Of a stretch of DNA of 64,000 nucleotides, positions 45,799 through 53,998 are shown piece by piece. The first letter of the stretch is position 1. Each line of letters starts with the position of its first letter. A model generated the notes under the pieces. It made no database searches. It had not been told where the DNA came from and saw nothing but the letters and a program-made list of their open reading frames with translations. The stretch lies in the NCBI RefSeq assembly GCF_015352955.1, contig NZ_JACYOX010000006.1, forward strand, positions 62,001 through 126,000, given 5' to 3'. The stretch comes from Noviherbaspirillum soli. GTDB taxonomy: Bacteria; Pseudomonadota; Gammaproteobacteria; Burkholderiales; Burkholderiaceae_D. The position numbers and the translations under genes are program-made.

Positions 45799-48700
45799 GC
45801 GTGGAACGGGGCCGCGCCGGCGCCGTCCTGTCCGGCGGGTCGCCGGCGGACGACGTCGCATCGCCGTCCGGGGCGGCGCGCGTGCCGCTGCTGTCCTGGC
45901 TGCTGCCCCTGCTGGTGCTGCTGCTGTGCCTGGGGCTTACCGCGCTGGCCTGGCATGAAGCGCGCAGCGCCGCTGCCCGCAGCCAGCAGCAGGACTTCGA
46001 CTACCAGGTTCGCCGCATCCTGACCCTGCTGCAGCAGCGCATGGCGACGTATGAGCAGGTATTGCGCGGCGCCCAGGGCTTCGTCGGCAGCCACGCCATG
46101 GCCGAGCGCGACGACTTCGCCCGTTATGTGGCCACGCTGCGGCTGGAGGAAAGCTTTCCCGGCATCCAGGGCATTGCCATTGCCGAGATGATTCCGGCCG
46201 GCCAGCGCGAAGCCCACATGGCGCGGGTGCGCGCCCAGGGCGTGGGCAACTATGCCGTCCGCCCCGATGGCGAGCGGCCGGCCTACAGCGCCATCGCGCA
46301 GATCGAGCCGGCCACGGCAATGAACATGCGCGCGCTGGGTTACGACATGCTGACCGAGCCGGTGCGGCGCGACGCCATGGAGCGCTCGCGCGACAGCGGC
46401 ATGGCGGCGCTGACCGGCAAGCTGCGGCTGGTGCAGGAGCAGGAGCCGCATGTGCAGTCGGGCGTGATCGTCTACCTGCCGGTATATGGACACGCGCTCC
46501 CGCTGGACACCGTGGCGCAGCGGCGCGCCGCGCTGGTGGCCTGGGTCGGCGCGCCGTTCCGCATGAACGACCTGATGCTGGGCCTCTTGGGGGAGCGCGC
46601 CGGCGACGTCCGGCTGCGCATCTTCGACGGCGCCGGCATGGCCGAAGATGCCCGGCTTTATGATTCGGCTGCCGCCGGCAATGCCGCCCCGGCCGAGCTG
46701 CAGGCGCTGCGCCGCCTCCGCATTGCCGACCGCGACTGGACGCTGGCCATCGACAGCACGCCCGCATTCGAGGCGCGCTTCAACAGCGGCGCCCCCTTGC
46801 TTGTCGCCGGCGCCGGCGCCGGCATCAGCGTGCTGCTGGCGCTGCTGGTCTGGCTGCTGGCAAGCGGGCGCAGCCGCGCGCTGGCGCTGGCGGGCAGCAT
46901 GACGCGCGCACTGCGCGCCAGCCAGCTGCGCTGGCAATACGCGCTGGAAGGCGCCGGCGACGGCGTCTGGGACTGGAACAACCATACCGGCGAAGTCGTG
47001 CTGTCGCGGCGCTGGAAGGAAATGCTGGGCTACGCCGAGTCCGAGGTGGAAGACAGCGTTGCCAGCTGGGACAGGCTGATGCATCCGGAGGACAGGGAAC
47101 GCGCGATGCAGGTGCTGCGCAACTACGTGGCTGGCGCCCTGCCGGACTATGCCCAGGAAATCCGCATGCGCTGTCGCGACGGCAGCTGGAAGTGGATCCT
47201 GACGCGCGGCATGGTGGTCAGCCGCGATGCCCAGGGCAGGGCGCTGCGCACCATCGGCACCCATACCGACATCAGCCGGCTCAAGCAGAACGAGGACGCG
47301 CTGCGCGTGGCCTACAGCGCCACCGCGGCGGAGCAGCAGCGCATCCGCGTCATCCTGGAGAACTCCTACGACGCCTTCATCGCCGTCGGCCCCGACGAGC
47401 GCATCACCGACTGGAACGTGCAGGCCGAACGCACTTTCGGCTGGAGCGCGCATGAGGCGATCGGACGCAGCCTGGCCGGCCTGATCATTCCCAAGCAGCA
47501 GCGTGCCGAGCACCTGGCCAGCTTCGCCCGCTTCATCGAGCGCGGCGACGGCGCCGGCGGCCGCCAGGAAATCATGGCACTGCATCGCAGCGGCCGGCTG
47601 ATACCGGTCGAACTTGCGCTGGCGGCGATGCCGCATGAAGGCGGCGGCTATGCCGCCACCGCATTCGTGCGCGACATCAGCGACCGGCGCGAGGCCGAGC
47701 GCCTGCGCGCCGAGCATGAGCGTTCGCTGGAAGAGGCGCGCGCGGCGCTGCATCATGCGCAGAAGCTGGAAGCGGTCGGCAAGCTCACCGGCGGCATCGC
47801 CCACGACTTCAACAATGTGCTGCAGATCATCAGCGGCTACCTGCAGCTGATGCAGCGCGAGGTGGCCGCCGGCGGCCTGCTGGCGCGGCAGATGTCCAGT
47901 GCGCTGGACGCGGTCGATCGCGGCGCGCGCCTGGCGTCGGGCCTGCTGGCCTTTGCCCGGCGCCAGCCGCTGCGGCCGGTGGCGGTGAACCTTGCCCGGC
48001 TGGTCAGGGGCATGGAAGAGCTGCTGCGCGGCGCGCTGGGCGAATCGACCACGCTGGCCATCCATGCGCACGAGGCCCTGTGGAACACCCTGGTCGACCG
48101 TGACCAGCTGCAGAACGTGATCCTGAACCTGGCCATCAACGCCCGCGACGCGATGGATGGCGTGGGCAGCGTCGACATCACGCTGGACAATCTGACGCTG
48201 GCTGCCGGCGAGCTGCGTTCACGGCCCGATCTCGCCGCCGGCGACTATGTCGTGCTGGCGATGAAGGACAGCGGCACCGGCATCACGCCGGAAGTGCGGG
48301 AGCGCGCATTCGAGCCGTTCTTCACGACCAAGGCCGAGGGCGCCGGCACCGGCCTCGGGCTGGCGATGGCCTACGGCTTCGTTGCGCAGAGCGGCGGGCA
48401 TATCGATATCGATGGCGTGCCCGGCGCCGGCACCACGGTCCGCCTGTTCCTGCCGCGCAGCACCGCGGCGGAGAGCGCGGCGCCGGAGGCGGCCGGCCCG
48501 GCGCCGCAGGGCGGTGACGAGCATGTCCTGGTGGTGGAGGATGACGAGGCGGTCCGGGATTCGGTCTGCACGATGCTGGGCCAGCTGGGTTACCGGGTCC
48601 GCAGCGCCGGCGACGCGCAGACCGCGCTCGACATGCTGCGCCAGGGCGTGCCGGCCGATCTGGTGTTTACCGACGTGGTGATGCCGGGCCCGCTGCGCGC

Positions 48701-49220
48701 GCCGGACATGGTGCGCGCAGCCCTGGCGCTTCGCCCCGGCCTGGCCGTGCTGTATGCCTCGGGCCATACCCGCGACGCGGTACTGCAGGGCGTCAGTGGC
48801 GCCGAGCCGCTGCTGCTGAAAAAGCCTTACCGGCGCGAACAGCTTGCCCGCGGCGTGCGCCAGGCGCTGGCCCAGGTCGCGGCGCCGCGCGCGGCACGGC
48901 GGGTGCTGGTGGTGGAGCAGCAGGAGGATTCGCGCCAGATCGTCTGCGACATGCTGTCGCTGCTGGGCCATGCGCCGCACGGCGTGGCCAGCATGGACCA
49001 GGCGCGCGAGGCGCTGGCCGGATGGGCGACGGACATCCTGCTGGTCGCCGACGATGTCGCCGACCGCGAGCAGGCAGGCGACATCGCAAGCGCCTATCCG
49101 TCGCTGCGGCTGGTCATGGTGGGTGAGGCGCCGCACGGCATGGCGGCGGCCCTGATCGGCAAGCCCTACCGCATGGATGCGCTGCGCATGGCTATAGGCG
49201 GCGCCGGCCCCGGCGCCTAG
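45795..49220 (+). CDS. CHASE-domain membrane hybrid histidine kinase with second degenerate receiver
   Basis: 1141 residues. A membrane helix (about 31-52) is followed by a periplasmic CHASE domain (about 60-330, with ESFPGIQGIAIAEMIP, GYDMLTEPVRRDAME and SGVIVYLPVYG). A second helix is at about 340-365. PAS domains lie at about 375-500 and 520-640. The H-box is [18 protein letters not shown]; the ATPase has NVILNLAINARDAM, DSGTGITP and GTGLGLAMAYG. Receiver 1 ([20 protein letters not shown]) is complete. In receiver 2 the acidic pair is VVEQQEDS and the phosphoacceptor position is Ala in ILLVADDV, so it cannot be phosphorylated in the usual way. ATG 45795 overlaps the exonuclease stop. Confidence 0.9.
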   Translation: MSVERGRAGAVLSGGSPADDVASPSGAARVPLLSWLLPLLVLLLCLGLTALAWHEARSAAARSQQQDFDYQVRRILTLLQQRMATYEQVLRGAQGFVGSHAMAERDDFARYVATLRLEESFPGIQGIAIAEMIPAGQREAHMARVRAQGVGNYAVRPDGERPAYSAIAQIEPATAMNMRALGYDMLTEPVRRDAMERSRDSGMAALTGKLRLVQEQEPHVQSGVIVYLPVYGHALPLDTVAQRRAALVAWVGAPFRMNDLMLGLLGERAGDVRLRIFDGAGMAEDARLYDSAAAGNAAPAELQALRRLRIADRDWTLAIDSTPAFEARFNSGAPLLVAGAGAGISVLLALLVWLLASGRSRALALAGSMTRALRASQLRWQYALEGAGDGVWDWNNHTGEVVLSRRWKEMLGYAESEVEDSVASWDRLMHPEDRERAMQVLRNYVAGALPDYAQEIRMRCRDGSWKWILTRGMVVSRDAQGRALRTIGTHTDISRLKQNEDALRVAYSATAAEQQRIRVILENSYDAFIAVGPDERITDWNVQAERTFGWSAHEAIGRSLAGLIIPKQQRAEHLASFARFIERGDGAGGRQEIMALHRSGRLIPVELALAAMPHEGGGYAATAFVRDISDRREAERLRAEHERSLEEARAALHHAQKLEAVGKLTGGIAHDFNNVLQIISGYLQLMQREVAAGGLLARQMSSALDAVDRGARLASGLLAFARRQPLRPVAVNLARLVRGMEELLRGALGESTTLAIHAHEALWNTLVDRDQLQNVILNLAINARDAMDGVGSVDITLDNLTLAAGELRSRPDLAAGDYVVLAMKDSGTGITPEVRERAFEPFFTTKAEGAGTGLGLAMAYGFVAQSGGHIDIDGVPGAGTTVRLFLPRSTAAESAAPEAAGPAPQGGDEHVLVVEDDEAVRDSVCTMLGQLGYRVRSAGDAQTALDMLRQGVPADLVFTDVVMPGPLRAPDMVRAALALRPGLAVLYASGHTRDAVLQGVSGAEPLLLKKPYRREQLARGVRQALAQVAAPRAARRVLVVEQQEDSRQIVCDMLSLLGHAPHGVASMDQAREALAGWATDILLVADDVADREQAGDIASAYPSLRLVMVGEAPHGMAAALIGKPYRMDALRMAIGGAGPGA
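49200..49217. terminator. hairpin at the end of the CHASE kinase gene
   Basis: GGCGCCG-GCCC-CGGCGCC, a 7-bp stem immediately before the TAG stop (49218-49220); tag/cta just outside can extend it with a bulge. No T-run. Termination is inferred only from the convergent junction. Confidence 0.3.
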
Positions 49221-49244
49221 CCGCCAGCCAAGGAAGCGGGGGAA

Positions 49245-49667
49245 TTATTTCTGCTTGCTGGGACGGCCCGCCTTGACCGGCGTGAGCGTGCCGAGCGCCT
49301 GCTGGATCTGGGCGACTTCCATCTTGCGCAGCAGCGACACCGCCACCCGCAGCAGTTCGCTCTTCTTCACCGCCACGCCTGCCTTGATGCAGGCTTTCTT
49401 CATTTCGGCCAGCGCCTCATATTCGGCTTCCGGCATCGTGAAGCTGTCGCGCACCAGCTTCTGCTTTTTCGCCTTGGGCTTGTCCTTGTCCTTCTTCTTC
49501 TCGGTGACGGGTGCGACGGGCCGGGCAGTCTCCTGGTCCAGCGCCACTTCGGGCAACATCACTTCAGGCGAAGCCACGGTCGGCGAAAGTGCCGCCAGGA
49601 CTTTCTTCTGCCTGGGCACGGCGGTTTTCCTGGTGGGTAAGGCCATGTCATTGGAATCTCTTGCCAC
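49245..49667 (-). CDS. basic protein, possible ribbon-helix-helix DNA-binding domain
   Basis: 140 residues starting at GTG 49667, which has GGGAG seven bases upstream; ATG 49646 is an alternative. The first 65 residues are Pro/Ala/Lys-rich with a lysine cluster (EKKKDKDKPKAKKQK). The conserved-looking C-terminal part (about 68-118, LVRDSFTMPEAEYEALAEM then KKSELLRVAVSLLRKM) has the beta-strand, helix, helix pattern of a ribbon-helix-helix DNA-binding fold. A role as nucleoid or transcription factor is inference. Convergent with the CHASE kinase; an AT-rich patch upstream (49685-49710) is the likely promoter. Confidence 0.6.
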   Translation of the reverse strand: MARDSNDMALPTRKTAVPRQKKVLAALSPTVASPEVMLPEVALDQETARPVAPVTEKKKDKDKPKAKKQKLVRDSFTMPEAEYEALAEMKKACIKAGVAVKKSELLRVAVSLLRKMEVAQIQQALGTLTPVKAGRPSKQK

Positions 49668-49897
49668 GAAGCGCTCCCGAAGTTAATCGTATAAATAATA
49701 TATACAGTTTCGCCGGCGCCGGCAATGGTCGAGTGCGCCGATGAAACGGGCCGTCGCCCACTGGCCGCGCCTGCGGGATCGCACTGCCGTGACGGCAAGC
49801 TCATCGGCCTGACGGCGTGCGATCGCAGCGCGACTTAATCATGGCTGGATGACGTCCTGATGACGCGCCTGCAACACGCTTCATGGCGTGCGATTCA

Positions 49898-51427
49898 TCA
49901 TCCCGGCTGCGGCACCTGGCGCAGGCTTTTCCAGCGCTTGCACAGCCTGCGCAGCGCGTCCGGCTCGCGCGCCTGCAACAGGCCGCAGGCGAATCCGGCG
50001 GCCAGCGCCTGGGAAGGCTGGCGTTGCGCCAGGTCGCGCAGCAGGCCCTGTGCCACCGCGGCATCATTGAGCCCGCCCAGGCTGTCCTGCAGCGCAGTCA
50101 GCGCCCGGACGAACGGCCGCACCTGGCGTTGCGGATACAGGCTGGAAAGGAATTCCGTGGCGTAACGCATGCGCTTGGCGGCAATCCGCAGCCGGTGCCG
50201 GGCCGGCGCATCGGCATGCACCAGATTGCGGGCGCGCCGCTTCATCCGGCGCTCGCCCTGCTTCAGCACGCGCCGGGCAAAGCGGCCAACCGGCGCGGAC
50301 AGGGTTTTGCGCTGTTCCGGCGACGCTTCATGCTGCCAGCGCGCGCCATGCAGCCAGGCGATCAGGTTCAGCAGCAGCCGGGCATGACGGGCCGAGCCCA
50401 CCGCCTGCGCGGCGCGGGCGCGGTTGCCGTCGGCCTGCGCCTGCGCCGCCTGCTGCAGCGGCGGCAGCAGCGCGTCGTTCTGTTCATGCATCAGGTCCGA
50501 CAGGGTGTCGCCCGCCAGCACTTCCCAGTCGCGCGCGGCGCCCAGTTCGCCGCCGAGCCAGCGCAATTCCTGGTCCAGCCCGGCCGGCAGCGGCGCCAGT
50601 TCCTCGAACATTTTCAGCAGCGAACGCAGCCGGCGCAGCCCGACCCGCATCTGGTGCACATGCTCGGGGTCGCCGCCCCGCATTACGCCGGCCTCGTTGC
50701 CCTGCATCTGCGCAATGCAGTTGCCGGCGATGGCCTGGAGCGCCTGTTCCACCGTCATCGCATCGGCCAGTTCGACCGGGGCAGCCTTGACCAGCGGCGG
50801 CGGCGCCGGATGCATCATCGCGTAACCGCGCGCGCTCTTGCTGGCATTGCCCAGGCGCAGCGGGATGTCGTCCAGCAGCGCCAGCGCAAAGTCGAACAGC
50901 GGCGCGGCGTCGCCCGATTTGACTTCCAGTTCGATTTCGCTGATCGCCTCGCGCTGCTCGCCACGGCGCAGTTCGCCCTGGTCCAGCACCAGTTCGGCCT
51001 GCCGGCCCTCGCCGAAATCCAGCAGCCAGGCGGTGCGGTCGATGCGGTTGGAAAACACCGGCGCAATCGCCTCCTGCAGCCTGGTGTCAGCCAGCCGCTC
51101 GAACCAGGCGCTATCCTGGCCGACGGCCTCCCGCAGCGCCGCCAGGTCGGGCGCCCCGGCATCGACCTCGGTCTCCCATTCATTGCGGCTGTGCAGCCCG
51201 CCCTGGACCTGGTTGCCGTCCTTGAGCGTCTGCACCCAGGCATTGTCGGCATGCCGCACCCGCAGCGCCGCCCGGTGGCGGCTGAAATACAGGTCGGGCG
51301 TGTCGAAATAGGTGGTGTCCATCTGATGCCGCGTCGGTGCAGCGACGGCATGTTTTTTCAGCAGCGGATGGTCAAGGAGGGCCTGCGCATGCGCGGGCTC
51401 GATCAGGAGCTTGAGTTCGATTTCCAT
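49898..51427 (-). CDS. CYTH-CHAD domain protein (inorganic triphosphatase-like)
   Basis: 509 residues. The N-terminal CYTH domain (about 1-200) has the hallmark EIELKLL, DTTYFDTPDLYFSRHRAALRVR, ISEIELEVKSGD and other charged tunnel residues for polyphosphate binding. The C-terminal CHAD domain (about 220-500) has the paired helices with conserved histidines (VHQMRVGLRRLRSLLKMF, RHRLRIAAKRMRYATEFL). This is the YgiF-type layout; YgiF hydrolyses tripolyphosphate, and CHAD domains bind polyphosphate granules. With the Pho-box pstS gene about 700 bases away, a phosphate-related role is plausible. Cytoplasmic. Confidence 0.93.
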   Translation of the reverse strand: MEIELKLLIEPAHAQALLDHPLLKKHAVAAPTRHQMDTTYFDTPDLYFSRHRAALRVRHADNAWVQTLKDGNQVQGGLHSRNEWETEVDAGAPDLAALREAVGQDSAWFERLADTRLQEAIAPVFSNRIDRTAWLLDFGEGRQAELVLDQGELRRGEQREAISEIELEVKSGDAAPLFDFALALLDDIPLRLGNASKSARGYAMMHPAPPPLVKAAPVELADAMTVEQALQAIAGNCIAQMQGNEAGVMRGGDPEHVHQMRVGLRRLRSLLKMFEELAPLPAGLDQELRWLGGELGAARDWEVLAGDTLSDLMHEQNDALLPPLQQAAQAQADGNRARAAQAVGSARHARLLLNLIAWLHGARWQHEASPEQRKTLSAPVGRFARRVLKQGERRMKRRARNLVHADAPARHRLRIAAKRMRYATEFLSSLYPQRQVRPFVRALTALQDSLGGLNDAAVAQGLLRDLAQRQPSQALAAGFACGLLQAREPDALRRLCKRWKSLRQVPQPG

Positions 51428-51533
51428 AAGGCGGCCGCTTCAAAGGGAGAGGGCCAGTATAGCCGGCGGTATGGCCAGGCCCTTGGTAGAGCGCAAGCCG
51501 CCAGCCACCAGTCGCCAGCCACGACCGCGGCAT

Positions 51534-51890
51534 TCAGATCACCGTATATTCCGGCAGCCGGATCACCCGCATGTTCAGCGATGCATACATCAGTTCTTCA
51601 TGGGAATTGACCAGCCGGACTTCATACGCGCCCTGCTTGCCGTTGCCGAAGCGGATCTCGCTGGCCAGTTCTTCCCAGTCGGTGCGGTCGCGGATGTCAT
51701 CGGTCTCCAGGCACAGGAAGACCAGCAGGTCGGCGTCGACCTTGCTCAGCGCATTCAGTCCGACCCGCACCAGCGCGCTGGGAATGCGGTCGTCGATGAT
51801 CATGCCGTAGACCTTCATGCCCTCCGGATAGCGGAATTGCTGCTCGGGGCTGCTGCTGCTGTCGGTCGTGTTGTTCACTGTTTCCATCAT
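51534..51890 (-). CDS. conserved-looking small cytoplasmic protein, function unknown
   Basis: 118 residues from ATG 51890, which has a perfect GGAGGAAAG upstream (a second ATG follows directly). It begins with a Ser/Thr/Gln-rich stretch, then an alpha/beta pattern (MKVYGMIIDDRIPSALVRVG, DADLLVFLCLE, GAYEVRLVNSHEELMYASL). No signal peptide or membrane helix. I do not recognise the family. It lies between the CYTH-CHAD and pstS genes, divergent from pstS. Confidence 0.65.
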   Translation of the reverse strand: MMETVNNTTDSSSSPEQQFRYPEGMKVYGMIIDDRIPSALVRVGLNALSKVDADLLVFLCLETDDIRDRTDWEELASEIRFGNGKQGAYEVRLVNSHEELMYASLNMRVIRLPEYTVI

Positions 51891-52060
51891 GCTTTCCTCC
51901 GGTGGTGTTTGACGCCAGGCGTGCGCCGTGTGGCCGATGGCGCCGCCGTCTGTTTGCGGGGCTTTCCAGATGGAGTGCCTCAAGCACCAAAGATTCCTTG
52001 CAACCATTGACGCAAACCCGTTCCAGGTGCGATTGGCAGCCAGTTCCTGCCAGGGCATCA

Positions 52061-52078
52061 CTGTCACGCTGTTGTCAC
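52061..52078 (+). promoter_or_regulatory. Pho box upstream of pstS
   Basis: CTGTCAC-GCTG-TTGTCAC: two 7-base direct repeats with 11-base period, close to the PhoB consensus CTGTCAT-N4-CTGTCAC. A TACAGT -10-like hexamer lies 10 bases downstream (52089-52094), the geometry of PhoB-activated promoters lacking a -35 box. The pstS ATG is 65 bases further on. Confidence 0.8.
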
Positions 52079-52142
52079 AGTGATTGGCTACAGTGCGCGC
52101 AGTTCGTTTGTCGCAGCTTGTTCATCACTCAAGGGAAACATC

Positions 52143-53183
52143 ATGTTCAAAGCCATCAGAAAATCCATGGCAGTCGCCGTCGGCGCTGTTGTTCTCGCTG
52201 CTTCCGCCCATGCCGCGGACATCACCGGCGCCGGCGCCACCTTTCCCTATCCGATCTATGCCAAATGGGCGGAGGCCTACAAGAAGGCCACCGGCACCGG
52301 GCTGAATTACCAGTCGATCGGCTCCGGCGGCGGCATCAAGCAGATCAAGGCGAAAACAGTGGACTTCGGCGCCTCCGACATGCCGCTGGCGGCAGAGGAA
52401 CTGAACAAGGAAGGCCTGCTGCAGTTTCCGGCGATCATGGGCGGCGTGGTGCCGGTGGTAAACCTGGAAGGCGTCGCCGCCGGCCAGCTGAAGCTGACCG
52501 GCCCGGTGCTGGCCGACATCTACCTCGGCAAGATCACCAAGTGGAATGCAGCCGATATCGCGGCGCTGAACCCGGGCGTGAAGCTGCCAGACGCCGATAT
52601 CACCGTGGTGCACCGCGCGGACGGTTCCGGCACCTCCTTCCTGTGGACCGATTACCTGTCCAAGACCAGCCCGGACTTCAAGAGCACGGTTGGCGCCGGC
52701 ACCGCGGTGAAATGGCCGGTGGGCGTGGGCGGCAAGGGCAATGAAGGCGTGGCCGCCAACGTGCAGCGGATGAAGGGCGCGATCGGCTATGTCGAATATG
52801 CCTATGCGAAGAAGAACAATATCGCCCATGCCCAGCTGAAGAACCGCGACGGCCAGTTCGTGCAGCCGGACGACGAGACCTTCAAGGCCGCCGCCGCCAA
52901 TGCCGAATGGTCGAAGACGCCGGGCATGGCCGTCGTGCTGACCGACCAGGCCGGCAAGAATGCCTGGCCGGTGACGGGCGCCTCCTTCATCCTGATGCAT
53001 CGCAGCCAGGCCGACTCGGCCAAGGGCCGCGAAGTGCTGAAGTTCTTTGACTGGGCCTACAGGGAAGGCGGCGCGATGGCCGCCGAGCTGGACTACGTGG
53101 CGATGCCGCCGGCGGTGGTGAAGCAGGTGGCCGACCTGTGGAAGGGCGAAGTGAAAGACGGTGGCGGCAAGGCCATGTGGTAA
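52143..53183 (+). CDS. pstS: periplasmic phosphate-binding protein PstS
   Basis: 346 residues. AAGGGA lies 6 bases before ATG 52143; a signal peptide ends at AHA-AD near residue 23. It binds phosphate for the PstCAB importer. Motifs: GAGATFPYPIYAKW, QSIGSGGGIKQIKAKTVDFG, ASDMPL, VVHRADGSGTSFLWTDYL and GFVEYA-type residues in GAIGYVEYAYA, all in order. Orphan: no pstC, pstA, pstB or phoU follows, and a terminator sits right after the stop. A perfect Pho box precedes it, so it should be induced on phosphate starvation. Confidence 0.95.
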   Translation: MFKAIRKSMAVAVGAVVLAASAHAADITGAGATFPYPIYAKWAEAYKKATGTGLNYQSIGSGGGIKQIKAKTVDFGASDMPLAAEELNKEGLLQFPAIMGGVVPVVNLEGVAAGQLKLTGPVLADIYLGKITKWNAADIAALNPGVKLPDADITVVHRADGSGTSFLWTDYLSKTSPDFKSTVGAGTAVKWPVGVGGKGNEGVAANVQRMKGAIGYVEYAYAKKNNIAHAQLKNRDGQFVQPDDETFKAAAANAEWSKTPGMAVVLTDQAGKNAWPVTGASFILMHRSQADSAKGREVLKFFDWAYREGGAMAAELDYVAMPPAVVKQVADLWKGEVKDGGGKAMW

Positions 53184-53197
53184 GTCGCCCGGTCCGT

Positions 53198-53246
53198 GGC
53201 GCTGGGCTCCTGACCCGCTTTCGGGGTCAGGAGCCCAGCGCCTTTT
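53198..53246 (+). terminator. Rho-independent terminator of pstS built into the 3' end of gpx
   Basis: GGCGCTGGGCTCCTGACCC (53198-53216), 7-base loop, GGGTCAGGAGCCCAGCGCC (53224-53242): a perfect 19-bp stem followed by TTTT on the plus strand. The right arm encodes the last codons and stop (53227-53229) of the convergent glutathione peroxidase gene. Confidence 0.9.
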
Positions 53247-53790
53247 CGATCGCGGCCTTCAGCCGGGCGTCCTGCGGCGTGACCTGGCTCGGATAGCTGG
53301 CAATCACCTTGCCGTCCCGTCCCACCAGGTACTTGTGGAAGTTCCAGGCCGGCATCTGGCCGGTGGCCGCAGCGAGCTGTGCATGCAGCGGATTGGCTTG
53401 CTTGCCGGTCACCACGGACTTGGCGAACATCGGAAACTTCACGCCGTAGGTGTTGTAGCAGAAGTCGGCAATCTGCTTGCTGTTGCCCGGCTCCTGTCCG
53501 CCGAAGTCATTCGATGGAAATCCCAGCACCACCAGCCCGCGCTCGCGGTATTTGGCGTACAGCGCTTCCAGGCCTTCGTACTGGCTGGTGTAGCCGCAAT
53601 AGCTGGCGGTGTTGACCACCAGAGCCACCTTGCCGGCGTACTGGCAGAGATTCTGCTGCGCATCGTCCTGCAGCCGCTTGAACTGGTGGTCCAGCAGCGC
53701 CGGGCAGGACGGCGCCGGCGGCGTCTGCGCCAATGCAGGACCGCTGGCAAGCGCGATGCCGATACACAGAAACAGGCGATGCAAACTCAT
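53227..53790 (-). CDS. periplasmic glutathione peroxidase-family thiol peroxidase
   Basis: 187 residues from ATG 53790 (GGGAGG eight bases upstream), with a signal peptide ending at PALAQ. The core has VVNTASYCGYTSQYEGLEAL: the active-site residue is Cys instead of selenocysteine, so it probably reduces peroxides with thioredoxin-like donors. GFPSNDFGGQEPG gives the Gln and Asn region, and WNFHKYLVGRDGKV carries the catalytic Trp and Asn. Pairs of Cys are in the mature N-terminus (APSCPAL, NLCQYAG) and CYNTYG, so disulfide resolution is possible. Its 3' end overlaps the pstS terminator. Confidence 0.9.
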   Translation of the reverse strand: MSLHRLFLCIGIALASGPALAQTPPAPSCPALLDHQFKRLQDDAQQNLCQYAGKVALVVNTASYCGYTSQYEGLEALYAKYRERGLVVLGFPSNDFGGQEPGNSKQIADFCYNTYGVKFPMFAKSVVTGKQANPLHAQLAAATGQMPAWNFHKYLVGRDGKVIASYPSQVTPQDARLKAAIEKALGS

Positions 53791-53934
53791 GGATGCCTCC
53801 CGACGAAAAAGCCATGATAAACCGGTAGTCGAAACCTTGCTTCTCATGTCAGGCAGGGTGCGACACCCGCAGGGCATTGCACCAGGGTTGGCTGGAACCC
53901 GCGCCTTTGTAGCGGCTGTCAGGGTCGCAATGGC

Positions 53935-53972
53935 GTAGGGTGGGGTGGAATACCCCGGAGAAGCATTCCACC
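53935..53972. repeat. REP-like palindrome with GTAGGGTGG head
   Basis: GTAGGGTGG starts a palindrome GGTGGAAT (53944-53951), 13 bases, ATTCCACC (53965-53972). The GTAG tetranucleotide before an imperfect or perfect palindrome is the layout of REP elements mobilised by REP-associated transposases. Only one copy was seen in the window, in the non-coding gap between the peroxidase and the hydrolase genes. Confidence 0.45.
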
Positions 53973-53998
53973 GAGCCGTTGATTACTGCAAGAAGCAA

